41,515 bases of DNA, taken from positions 1 through 41,515 of the forward strand of contig CAYLUS010000019.1 in assembly GCA_964386975.1 (NCBI GenBank), written 5' to 3'. Numbering within the stretch: the first letter of the stretch is position 1; each line of letters opens with the position of its first letter. This document shows positions 33,496 through 41,160 of the stretch, one piece after another. A program made the position numbers and the translations under genes. Source of the stretch: UBA6136 sp964386975. GTDB lineage: Bacteria; Pseudomonadota; Gammaproteobacteria; Methylococcales; Methylococcaceae. A model generated the notes under the pieces. That model made no database searches and was not told where the DNA came from. It worked only from the letters and a program-made list of their open reading frames with translations.

Positions 33496-34832
33496 TTGAG
33501 CGCCGTCACCGCCTCGTTCAACAGCGACTGAAGGGCGGCCCTTGGTAATTTGCCGGTGGCGTTACGTGGGAGCTGGTGGACCCTGTAAATCAGCCGTGGC
33601 CAGAAAGCGGGGTCAATCTGTTCTCGGAGGTGTCTTTCCAGCCGGGGAATCAACCCACCGTCGGCAACTTGCACGAACAGGACGAGCCGAACCGTTGTGC
33701 CTGAAGGACCGGCATCGGGCATAAAAAAGCTGGCATCTTCAACCCCATTGAATTCCTGCGCGATACGGTTGAGGCTTGCAATCGAGCTTCGCTTGCCCGC
33801 GACGTTAATCAGGTCGCCGCAGCGGCCCTCCAGTTCAAACGACCTTTGATCCAAGGGACGAATCACATCGGCCAGGGGAATCTCATCTGGCACATGCAGG
33901 GCCCGGACGGTCGTCAGGCCCTCTAAGGTGGCCGTCACGCGGACGTTCTCAAACCACTGCCATGCCCTCGAGCGAACGGGCAAGCGGCCCGCCAGCGAGC
34001 CCCCTTCCGTGCAACCGTAGATTTCATAGAGGGGTGCCTTGAATCGCATTTCAGCCGCCTCCGCCAGTCGCCGGGAAAGGGGCGCAGTGGCCGACACCAC
34101 GGCCTTGAGCGGGGGGAAGTCAAGACCGCTGTCGAGGCAGGCCCTGAGGTGAACCGGCGTGGTCACCAACAGCCGGGGAGCCGGTGTGTCTTCCAGCGCC
34201 TTCTGGATATCGGCCGGAAAGAACGGCCGAGCCGGGGTCAAGATGGCGCCGCGAAACAGCGGCAGCAAAATCCCCAGTTCAAGGCCATACATATGCTGAC
34301 AGGGAACGGTTGCCACCACGGCCACCCCCCGCATCCCGCCTAGATGCTGGTCAATAAGACGCGCACTCTCTGCCAATGAGACAAAGGATTTTTGGTAGGC
34401 AAGCGGCGCACCGGTGGTTCCCGAGGTAAAGGCCGTCACGCCACTGGATGCGGCTCCGAAGGCCAGACAACGGGAGGGATCCTGCATCCAGGCAGCTCCG
34501 GTTGGAGCCGCCATTTTTGCATCATCCGGACCCCTTTCAGCAGCGGTCTCCGGCAGGAGCAAAGCGCCTGGGTAGAGGGCCTGGAGCGCCTCGAGATGCC
34601 GCGGGCTCCGATCCGGTGGCAAAAGGGTTCCAATGCCCCTGCGCCATCCGGCAACCAGAAAACGGGCAAACTGGTAGCGATCCTCCCTGAGATTGATGAG
34701 GCACGGGGGTGGCAACGGCCCTAGATCGATCCGCAAGGCGGAGTCCAAAAACGCCTCAAAGCTCTGGAACCCCTGGGGTGTCCATGCAAAGGGCCGCTTG
34801 CAATCAAAACCTTCGGCCACCGGATCACTCAT
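33492..34832 (-). CDS. AMP-dependent acyl/aryl ligase (ApeH/XanA2-like)
   Basis: A 446-residue ANL-superfamily enzyme. The phosphate-binding A3 motif is AFTSGTTGAP near residue 132, the A5 motif is YEIYGCTEGGS near residue 268, and the C-terminal A10 lysine is in LPRNATGKLP near residue 430. It is somewhat shorter than typical acyl-CoA synthetases (about 500 or more), as are ApeH proteins. It should adenylate hydroxybenzoate and load it on the ACP. It lies on the opposite strand to the pigment operon. Its ATG overlaps the stop of the reductase gene by 4 bases, so it is the last gene of the soxY operon. Confidence 0.87.
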   Translation of the reverse strand: MSDPVAEGFDCKRPFAWTPQGFQSFEAFLDSALRIDLGPLPPPCLINLREDRYQFARFLVAGWRRGIGTLLPPDRSPRHLEALQALYPGALLLPETAAERGPDDAKMAAPTGAAWMQDPSRCLAFGAASSGVTAFTSGTTGAPLAYQKSFVSLAESARLIDQHLGGMRGVAVVATVPCQHMYGLELGILLPLFRGAILTPARPFFPADIQKALEDTPAPRLLVTTPVHLRACLDSGLDFPPLKAVVSATAPLSRRLAEAAEMRFKAPLYEIYGCTEGGSLAGRLPVRSRAWQWFENVRVTATLEGLTTVRALHVPDEIPLADVIRPLDQRSFELEGRCGDLINVAGKRSSIASLNRIAQEFNGVEDASFFMPDAGPSGTTVRLVLFVQVADGGLIPRLERHLREQIDPAFWPRLIYRVHQLPRNATGKLPRAALQSLLNEAVTALN

Positions 34833-35599
34833 GAAGCGGGCAGCAACGCTGCTATCGCATCGAGGGCTGGCGTTGGAATCCCATGGAATGCGGCCTGCTC
34901 ACGGGCCCTTTGCAGCCGCTCCGGTGCGCTCCGACCCATGCACAGATGGTGAGGGTCGCCGTCAAAGGCCTCGCACAGACCATGGATCAGTTCCGCCCTT
35001 GATAGCACTTTCCCAAGACGGGCGAACTGGATCGTCAGAATCTCATCGCTGATCGCCAAAACCAGCGCCTGATGGCCTGACCACAGATCGCTGACGGTCA
35101 CACCGGTTTGAATGCCGGCGATATTGACCGTCAGGATATAAAGGTTTTTACGAACCATCTCGTAGATGATGCGGTCTGGCAGAACTTCAAGGGTCGGGGA
35201 TCCTTGCCTTGTCAGCGCCGCAACGACGCCTGCCGCCTTGGGGCCGGCCACCCGGTTTGGCAGCACATGAACCACCGGGCGCCCCTTTTTCTTATCCAGC
35301 CACACGACCACCACGGTCGGGTCGGTGATGCCATGGAGGAGGTAGTCATCCGGCAGGAGCTCATTCTGGAGTAGCACGACGCGGTCATGCCAGGCCGAGG
35401 GCAGCGTCTTTAGGACTGGCGCGAGCTCAATTTCCCCCACAGCCACCACGACCATTTCAGGATCCACCCCCTGCTGCTGCCACCTTGCAGCGGATTCCCC
35501 CCGCAGTACCGGCAAAACGGGATGCCCAAGCTTGAGGAATCCGCCGGCAAAATAGTCGCCGATTTCCCCCAGCCCGATGATCACGACCGGTTTTTTCAC
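34829..35599 (-). CDS. Ketopantoate-reductase-like NAD(P)-binding protein
   Basis: From GTG 35599 this is a 256-residue protein that starts with the Rossmann motif VVIIGLGEIGDYFAGGFLKLG, in two parts within residues 5-25. VRKNLYILTVNIAGI near residue 148 matches the K-N-x2-N helix of PanE-like dehydrogenases (Lys-Asn pair), where the lysine is catalytic. The family reduces 2-oxo acids at the expense of NADPH, but this sequence is divergent and its substrate is unknown. The GTG overlaps the aldolase stop in GTGA, and its own stop overlaps the ligase ATG in ATGA. The longer frame up to 35746 lies inside the aldolase gene and is not used. Confidence 0.72.
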   Translation of the reverse strand: MKKPVVIIGLGEIGDYFAGGFLKLGHPVLPVLRGESAARWQQQGVDPEMVVVAVGEIELAPVLKTLPSAWHDRVVLLQNELLPDDYLLHGITDPTVVVVWLDKKKGRPVVHVLPNRVAGPKAAGVVAALTRQGSPTLEVLPDRIIYEMVRKNLYILTVNIAGIQTGVTVSDLWSGHQALVLAISDEILTIQFARLGKVLSRAELIHGLCEAFDGDPHHLCMGRSAPERLQRAREQAAFHGIPTPALDAIAALLPAS

Positions 35600-36693
35600 T
35601 CCGACGCTCCCGCCCGACCTCGGCCATCGCCTTCGATCCGCTTTTCCGCCAGCGCATTCAAAAAGGCATGAACCTCGGCCGCATCGGTATTCCAACTGCA
35701 CATTAGGCGCACGCGCTGGTGTCCCGACCCGCGAAAGAAGCGCCACCCCGATCGAAACAGCGCCTCTACCAGGGGCCCATCCAAATCCACAAAGACCGCA
35801 TTGGTCTGGCGCTCAAACACAGGAACGATACCCTGACGCAGCAGGCCTTCGGCCAGGAGTGCCGCCATTTGATTGGCATGTTCGGCATGGTGGAGCCAGC
35901 GCGCACTGCGAATCAGTCCGAGGAAGGGCGCGGCCATGTAGCGCATCTTTGAGACCAGATGACCCGCCTGCTTGATGCGGTGCCGGAAACCCTCGGCGAG
36001 GCCGCGATCAAAGAAGACAATGGCATCCCCGATGCCGCCACCGGACTTGGAGGCCCCGAGCGTTAAAACATCGACACCAGCTCGCCAGGACAGATCCTCC
36101 GGGGAAGCCTTGAGGGCAGCAACCGCCTGAATAAAACGGGCACCGTCCATATGCACCCACCAACCATGGCGGTGGGCTTCCTCGCACAAGGCCTTAAGAG
36201 GATCGCCATCGTAGACCGTGCCTACCTCCGTGGACTGGGTAAGACTGAGGACCTTGGCCCGAGGATATCGGGGATCATCCGCTTCCATGGCCACCTTGCG
36301 CAGAGTCTCCGGAGACAGGCGCCCCGCCTCGCCAGAGAGCGCCCGAAGGCTCAACCCACCCCCAAGAAAACCGGGCGCGCCACATTCATCGGTGAGGATA
36401 TGGGCGTAGGCATGACAGACGACCGACTCGAAAGGCCGGGCCAGCTGTGCTAAGGCCAGCGCATTGCCGGCTGTACCTGTTGGGACAAAGAACACGTCTG
36501 CCTTGGGCGCTGAGAAAAAGGTACGGAGGGCTTCAATCGTCGCTTGCGTTACCGGATCACTACCATAACCCGGCATCTGGGTTTGATTGGCCTCGATCAG
36601 GGCCTCCAGAGCCTCGGGACACATGGGCGAACAGTTATCGCTCGCAAAGCCATAAGAAACGGGCACCTCGGCGGCAGGATCCAGGGCGACCAT
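35596..36693 (-). CDS. Threonine aldolase family PLP enzyme
   Basis: From ATG 36693 this is a 365-residue fold-type I PLP enzyme of the beta-eliminating lyase/threonine aldolase group. GFASDNCSPMCPEAL opens the protein, VPTGTAGNALAL near residue 71 binds the cofactor phosphate, WVHMDGARF near 180 holds the Asp contacting the pyridine ring, and LGASKSGG holds the Schiff-base Lys216. Threonine aldolases cleave beta-hydroxy amino acids to glycine and an aldehyde. The ATG shares one base with the soxY stop (TGATG), so it is coupled to soxY. A TTG start 9 bases earlier is less likely. Whether it serves the pigment pathway or central metabolism is unknown. Confidence 0.88.
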   Translation of the reverse strand: MVALDPAAEVPVSYGFASDNCSPMCPEALEALIEANQTQMPGYGSDPVTQATIEALRTFFSAPKADVFFVPTGTAGNALALAQLARPFESVVCHAYAHILTDECGAPGFLGGGLSLRALSGEAGRLSPETLRKVAMEADDPRYPRAKVLSLTQSTEVGTVYDGDPLKALCEEAHRHGWWVHMDGARFIQAVAALKASPEDLSWRAGVDVLTLGASKSGGGIGDAIVFFDRGLAEGFRHRIKQAGHLVSKMRYMAAPFLGLIRSARWLHHAEHANQMAALLAEGLLRQGIVPVFERQTNAVFVDLDGPLVEALFRSGWRFFRGSGHQRVRLMCSWNTDAAEVHAFLNALAEKRIEGDGRGRAGASE

Positions 36694-37178
36694 CAGCCAC
36701 AACCTCCAAGCAGAATCCGGACGGGCCTGGATTGCTCATAAACCCCCATCGAGGTCTCCCCCAGTACCCTAACCGGACCCGAGGCATTAAGTTTCAGACG
36801 CGTAGAGACCCAAGGCCGAACCCCTTCGGCGAAGTGAAATGTCGCGAGCCGGGGGCCGGGATTCTGATCGGCAATCAAGTGGAGAACGCGGGTGCCGGAA
36901 ATCGCGCTGCCAGCACTGATTGGCACCAATGCGCCGTTCTCAGCCGCCTCCGGGACCTCGAGCCGGATCTTATCGCTGGTCTCAAGGGATCTCCCCTTTA
37001 AAAGCCCGGCGATGACCTTGGGAGCATCGCCAGGCGCGAGGCTCGCCTCATCGTTCACCCATGCCGATCCTGCCCCCCGGGACTTAGCGGCATGGGCCCA
37101 AGATCCCGGCAAGGCGCTCAGCAAGCAGGTCGCGAGGCGGATAAAATGGCGCCGGGAGAATTCTTTACTAGCGTGCAT
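36693..37178 (-). CDS. soxY: Thiosulfate-oxidation carrier protein SoxY
   Basis: A 161-residue protein with a twin-arginine signal peptide (SRRHFIRLATCLLSALPGSWAHA in sequence, residues 8-30). It ends with the carrier arm LLGGCG, where Cys160 is the residue that covalently binds sulfur intermediates. Family members usually end GGCGG, so this one lacks the last glycine. SoxY works as a heterodimer with SoxZ in the periplasm and carries the thiosulfate-derived sulfane to SoxAX, SoxB and SoxCD. No soxX, soxA, soxB or soxCD is seen in the window. It is the first gene of an operon with the aldolase, reductase and AMP ligase, and is divergent from soxZ. Confidence 0.9.
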   Translation of the reverse strand: MHASKEFSRRHFIRLATCLLSALPGSWAHAAKSRGAGSAWVNDEASLAPGDAPKVIAGLLKGRSLETSDKIRLEVPEAAENGALVPISAGSAISGTRVLHLIADQNPGPRLATFHFAEGVRPWVSTRLKLNASGPVRVLGETSMGVYEQSRPVRILLGGCG

Positions 37179-37240
37179 GGGTCCAAGGTCGTTCGGTTTT
37201 CATTAAAGTCCAATCATTATCCAAGTCCGCTTGACGCTCA
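37179..37240. promoter_or_regulatory. 62-base divergent soxY/soxZ promoter region
   Basis: Only 62 bases lie between the divergent starts of soxY (37178) and soxZ (37241). Both promoters must fit here or inside the neighbouring coding regions. It is AT-richer than its flanks (for example TTTTCATTAAAG near 37197). No clear operator or -35/-10 pair can be assigned. Confidence 0.45.
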
Positions 37241-37561
37241 ATGGCCAGTATCAAAATTCGTAGCAAACCGCTGGAAAAAGGCCATCTGATCCGAATCCTG
37301 ATTGACCACCCCATGGAGACGGGTCGTCGGAAGGACCCGCTGACGGGTCGCCTGATCCCCGCTCATTTCATCACGGAACTCCGGGTCGAGCACGCAGGCC
37401 GCGCGCTGGTGGAAGGCCATCTGTCAACCGGCATTTCCAAAAACCCCTACTTTGCCTTTGAACTGGAATCCATCCATGTGGGCGACACCATCGTGGTCCG
37501 TTGGCGCGACAACCTCGGCCAAGAGGACAGTGCTTCCTATAAAATCAGTGCAGAAACCTGA
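37241..37561 (+). CDS. soxZ: Thiosulfate-oxidation partner protein SoxZ
   Basis: A 106-residue beta-sandwich protein. IRILIDHPMETGRRKDP near residue 17 and FITELRVEHAG near residue 43 are the conserved SoxZ blocks, and GISKNPYFAFEL near residue 64 leads to the C-terminal strands. It has no signal peptide, as is normal; SoxZ is exported together with SoxY by the Tat signal of SoxY. That joint export needs both proteins in similar amounts, so the divergent arrangement here is unusual. The stop lies 26 bases before trmB on the same strand. Confidence 0.92.
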   Translation: MASIKIRSKPLEKGHLIRILIDHPMETGRRKDPLTGRLIPAHFITELRVEHAGRALVEGHLSTGISKNPYFAFELESIHVGDTIVVRWRDNLGQEDSASYKISAET

Positions 37562-37587
37562 ATTCAACCGCCCCGATCAGCCATCTG

Positions 37588-38313
37588 ATGGACCCAAACC
37601 AAGCAGCAACTTCATTCCCCCCGGAACCTGGCGAGAGCGACCGCCGCATTCGCAGTTTTGCCCGTCGCCAGGGTCGACTGACCATCGGCCAGTCCAAAGC
37701 CCTTGAAAGTCTCTGGCACCGCTATGGACTGAACCCCGGTCAGGCACTGGATCCAGTCGCGGTGTTCGGCCGCAGCGCACCACTGGTCCTTGAGATTGGC
37801 TACGGTAATGGCGATTCTCTGGTCAGCATGGCTCAGAATGCGCCGGACACCAATTTTCTCGGCATTGAGGTGCACCGTCCGGGTGTCGGTCACTTGTTGA
37901 TGAAGACGCAGGAGAAAGGCCTTGAGAATCTCAGAACTTACTGTGCCGATGCAATCGAAGTTCTGATGCAGGATATCCCGGATGGATCTCTGGATCGGGT
38001 CCAGCTGTTTTTCCCGGACCCCTGGCACAAGACCCGTCACCATAAGCGCCGCATCGTCAATCCCCGCTTCCTTGACCTCCTCTCCCGCAAGCTGAAGGAT
38101 GGCGGCAACTTCCATGCGGCGACCGACTGGGCGCCTTACGCCGAGCACATGGCCGAAACGCTGGAGGCACACCCGGACTTCACCCCGAGGTACAGCCAAT
38201 CCCCCTATTGCGAGCGCCCCGACTACCGCCCGGAAACCAAATTTGAGCGTCGGGGCCAGCGTCTGGGCCACGGGGTCTGGGATCTCATCTACCAGAATCA
38301 TCGGCGACCCTGA
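37588..38313 (+). CDS. trmB: tRNA (guanine-46-N7)-methyltransferase TrmB
   Basis: A 241-residue SAM-dependent methyltransferase. IRSFARRQGRLTIGQ near residue 21 is the typical TrmB opening. LEIGYGNGDSL near residue 69 binds SAM, FLGIEVHRPGVG near 90 follows, and QLFFPDPWHKTRHHKRR near 137 is the most conserved TrmB block. It makes 7-methylguanosine at position 46 of the tRNA variable loop. Length and motifs are normal. An AUG at 37588 is preceded by only a weak ribosome site (27 bases after soxZ), so it may be read through from soxZ. Confidence 0.96.
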   Translation: MDPNQAATSFPPEPGESDRRIRSFARRQGRLTIGQSKALESLWHRYGLNPGQALDPVAVFGRSAPLVLEIGYGNGDSLVSMAQNAPDTNFLGIEVHRPGVGHLLMKTQEKGLENLRTYCADAIEVLMQDIPDGSLDRVQLFFPDPWHKTRHHKRRIVNPRFLDLLSRKLKDGGNFHAATDWAPYAEHMAETLEAHPDFTPRYSQSPYCERPDYRPETKFERRGQRLGHGVWDLIYQNHRRP

Positions 38314-38319
38314 GCCAAG

Positions 38320-38619
38320 ATGCCCGGCGTGACTCTTGAAATCGAGTACTGCACCCAATGCCGTTGGCTGCTGCGTGCCGCCTGGCTCGCTCAGGAACTG
38401 CTCACCACCTTCGAATCCGAGCTTCATGGAGTGACGCTGATGCCGGGAACCGGCGGCATCTTCGAGGTGCGGCTGAACGGCCAGCCTCTGTGGTCCCGGC
38501 AAGCGCGAGGGCGATTCCCTGAAGCCAAGGAGCTAAAACAGATCGTCAGGGATGCCGTTGCGCCTGACAAGCCACTCGGACACTCGGACCGACCCGCCCT
38601 ATTGCCTGATCCCCCCTGA
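38320..38619 (+). CDS. SelT/SelW/SelH family (Rdx) protein
   Basis: A 99-residue thioredoxin-like protein. IEYCTQCRWLLRA near residue 8 holds the CxxC site (YCTQC), the bacterial version of the selenocysteine-containing CxxU motif of SelW; here both positions are cysteine. GTGGIFEVRLNGQPLW near residue 44 and GRFPEAKELKQIVRD near residue 64 are family marks. A redox role on protein thiols is assumed but not proven for bacterial members. It lies 6 bases after trmB and 17 before acs, probably in one transcript. Confidence 0.9.
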   Translation: MPGVTLEIEYCTQCRWLLRAAWLAQELLTTFESELHGVTLMPGTGGIFEVRLNGQPLWSRQARGRFPEAKELKQIVRDAVAPDKPLGHSDRPALLPDPP

Positions 38620-38636
38620 CGCCTTCCAGAGGACGC

Positions 38637-40613
38637 ATGACCGATCTCCCCAGAATTCACCAGGAAGTCTATTCGCTGGATCCAGACCTTAAGGCCCATG
38701 CGCGAATTACCGAGGCGCATTATGCAGCCCAATCCCAGGCTGCCCTTGACGATCCGAACCTGTTTTGGGGCCATCAGGGTCGCACCCGGCTAGAGTGGGA
38801 GGTGCCATTCACCCAGGTCAGTGGCGGCAGTCTGGCCTCTGGCGACATGCGCTGGTTCGAGGACGGTGAACTCAATGTCAGCAGTAATTGCCTCGACCGT
38901 CACCTGAAGTCGCGGGGTGATCAGACCGCCCTCCTCTGGGTCGCCGATGAGCCGGGCGTCTCTCGTGCGATCAGCTATCGCGAATTGCATCAGGATGTCT
39001 GCCGGCTGGCTAATGTGCTGAAACAGCTTGGGGTCAGGCGCGGGGACCGGGTCTGCATCTACCTCCCCATGATTCCCCAGGCGGCGGTCGCGATGCTGGC
39101 CTGCAGCCGAATTGGCGCCGTGCATTCAGTGGTATTTGGTGGATTTTCAGCAGAAGCCCTCAAGGACCGGGTACTCGATGCCGGTGCCCGGGTCGTGATT
39201 ACCGCTGATGGTGGCCGGCGTGGCGGTCGGATCGTTCCTCTCAAGGACCAGGTCGATCAGGCATTAACCCACTGCCCCGAGGTGACCAGCACACTTGTCA
39301 TTCGGCATGCCGGTAACGACATCGGCTGGCACCAGGACCGGGACCTGAGCTATGAGACGCTCATGGCTGCAGCGGATCTGGATTGCCCCGCGGAATCGAT
39401 GCAGGCCGAGGATCCCCTGTTCATTCTCTACACCTCAGGATCAACCGGTAAACCCAAGGGGGTGCTTCACACGAGCGCCGGCTACTTGCTTTATGCCAGT
39501 CTCACGCATGAACTCGTGTTTGACTATCGAGCGGGTGAGGTCTTTTGGTGCACGGCAGATCTTGGATGGGTGACCGGTCATTCCTATGTGGTCTACGGCC
39601 CCCTTGCCAACGGCGCGACCTCGCTGATGTTCGAGGGGGTACCGACCTACCCCGATGGTGGACGTTTCTGGCAGATCATCGAGGAACATAAGGTCAATAT
39701 CTTCTATACCGCCCCGACCGCCATTCGCGCCCTGATGGGTCTGGGCAATCAGTGGGTGCATGCATCCGATCTGACATCACTTCGGATCCTCGGCTCCGTG
39801 GGTGAACCCATCAATCCGGAGGCTTGGAACTGGTATTACCACGTGGTGGGAGACTCCCGCTGCCCGGTAGTGGACACCTGGTGGCAAACAGAAACCGGGG
39901 GGATCATGATTACCCCTCTGGTCGGTGTCACTGATCTGAAGCCAGGTGCTGCCGCCCTTCCCTTTCTCGGCGTGCAGCCAGTGATTCTGGACGACAAGGG
40001 TCAGGAAATGGATGGCCCCTGCGAGGGAGTCCTGGCGCTCAAGGCGTCTTGGCCCGGTCAGGCGAGGACCCTTTACGGCGACCACCCGCGCTTTTTGGCC
40101 ACCTACCTCATGGCCTACCCCGGCTATTATTTTCCTGGGGATGGGGCCCGGCGCGATGCCGATGGCTACTATTGGATCACCGGCCGCATTGATGATGTGA
40201 TCAACATCGCCGGCCACCGTCTCGGGACCGCTGAAATCGAAAGCGCGCTGGTTTTGCACCCCGATGTTGTCGAGGCGGCGGTGGTGGGTTATCCGCATCC
40301 CATCAAGGGTCAGGGCATCTACGCCTATGTGACGGTTGCCGACGGCACGCCGACCGGGCCGGCACTCGAACAGGCGCTGATTCAGCAGGTGCGACATGAA
40401 ATTGGCGCCATTGCCAGCCCGCAAGTCATCCAGTGGGCACCGCAGCTCCCCAAGACTCGCTCTGGAAAAATCATGCGCCGCATCCTTAGAAAGGTTGCCG
40501 CCGGTGAGGTGGAGGATCTGGGAGATCTTTCAACCCTAGCAGACCCAAAAGTCGTCGAGGAGATCTTAGAAAGCCACCACCGCCTCGCCGAAAAATCCGG
40601 GACCAAGCGTTAA
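38637..40613 (+). CDS. acs: Acetyl-CoA synthetase (AMP-forming)
   Basis: A 658-residue ANL enzyme of normal acetyl-CoA synthetase length. FILYTSGSTGKPKGVLHTSAG spans the nucleotide-binding loop near residue 265 (two adjacent parts). WCTADLGWVTGHSYVVYGPL near residue 304 and VVDTWWQTETGG near residue 416 are diagnostic for Acs. Lys611 in PKTRSGKIMRR is the catalytic lysine that is regulated by acetylation in homologues. It turns acetate, CoA and ATP into acetyl-CoA, AMP and pyrophosphate. AGAGGA lies just before the ATG at 38637. No clear terminator was seen in the 160 bases after its stop. Confidence 0.97.
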   Translation: MTDLPRIHQEVYSLDPDLKAHARITEAHYAAQSQAALDDPNLFWGHQGRTRLEWEVPFTQVSGGSLASGDMRWFEDGELNVSSNCLDRHLKSRGDQTALLWVADEPGVSRAISYRELHQDVCRLANVLKQLGVRRGDRVCIYLPMIPQAAVAMLACSRIGAVHSVVFGGFSAEALKDRVLDAGARVVITADGGRRGGRIVPLKDQVDQALTHCPEVTSTLVIRHAGNDIGWHQDRDLSYETLMAAADLDCPAESMQAEDPLFILYTSGSTGKPKGVLHTSAGYLLYASLTHELVFDYRAGEVFWCTADLGWVTGHSYVVYGPLANGATSLMFEGVPTYPDGGRFWQIIEEHKVNIFYTAPTAIRALMGLGNQWVHASDLTSLRILGSVGEPINPEAWNWYYHVVGDSRCPVVDTWWQTETGGIMITPLVGVTDLKPGAAALPFLGVQPVILDDKGQEMDGPCEGVLALKASWPGQARTLYGDHPRFLATYLMAYPGYYFPGDGARRDADGYYWITGRIDDVINIAGHRLGTAEIESALVLHPDVVEAAVVGYPHPIKGQGIYAYVTVADGTPTGPALEQALIQQVRHEIGAIASPQVIQWAPQLPKTRSGKIMRRILRKVAAGEVEDLGDLSTLADPKVVEEILESHHRLAEKSGTKR

Positions 40614-40776
40614 GCCGGTGGTGTTCCTCCTGACCATCTCGGCCACCCAGGCGGGATCCATCGGGGAGCTAAACGTCCAGACGAGCCTAGAGGGAGGATC
40701 TCACTCTAGTTACGCAGTTGATTCGCCAAGTCGATGCTTTCGCTTCACTGCCATGATCATTTTTGTGACTAAACGC

Positions 40777-41160
40777 CTACTTCGGGGCTGGGATTTCGAA
40801 TGCGGTAAAGATGTCGAGCTGCTAAGGGGTGACCTTGCTGATACCAGAATGCGCTTGTGAGCCAACTATGCCCCTATGGCGCTGGATCTGTCCGAGCAGT
40901 TCCAATGCTTTCTTCGGGGCTGACATCGTCCCCATTGTGCCTCAGCCTCGGGAGTGGGATACGAACTATTGGGCCGAAAAGTCAGGAACATAGGTGATTA
41001 AGGCCAGCTTGCCATCAAAGCGCTGAGCTTTCTTGACAGCGTCACGGTCGACTTCGTTACTGAGGTGCTCAGCTCCAGAGACGTAGACGGAGGCATAACC
41101 GGGACAGAGGGCTGCAACTTGACCGGTATCTGCAAGACCGTTGAAGGGAGCTTGGAAGCG
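40777..41160 (-). pseudogene. Decayed IS1634-like (IS4 superfamily) transposase fragment
   Basis: A minus-strand frame from 41160 to 40777 reads like the middle and end of an IS1634-type transposase. The part GYASVYVSGAEHLS ... AQRFDGKLALITYVPDF is followed, after a short broken stretch, by KKALELLGQIQRHRG and QLDIFTAFEIPAPK with a TAG stop at 40777-40779. Three in-frame stops interrupt it, including TAG at 40822-40824 within TP*QLDIF, where glutamate would be expected. The segment that normally lies between these two parts is missing, so an internal deletion is also likely. The family call comes from remembered motif similarity and should be checked. Confidence 0.5.

Noticed and set aside
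35600..35746. N-terminal extension of the ketopantoate-reductase-like protein
   Set aside because: It lies inside the aldolase gene, and the Rossmann motif starts right after the GTG at 35599, which overlaps the aldolase stop.
40618..40860. 80-residue plus-strand reading frame after acs
   Set aside because: It shows no similarity to any known family and overlaps the antisense transposase relic.
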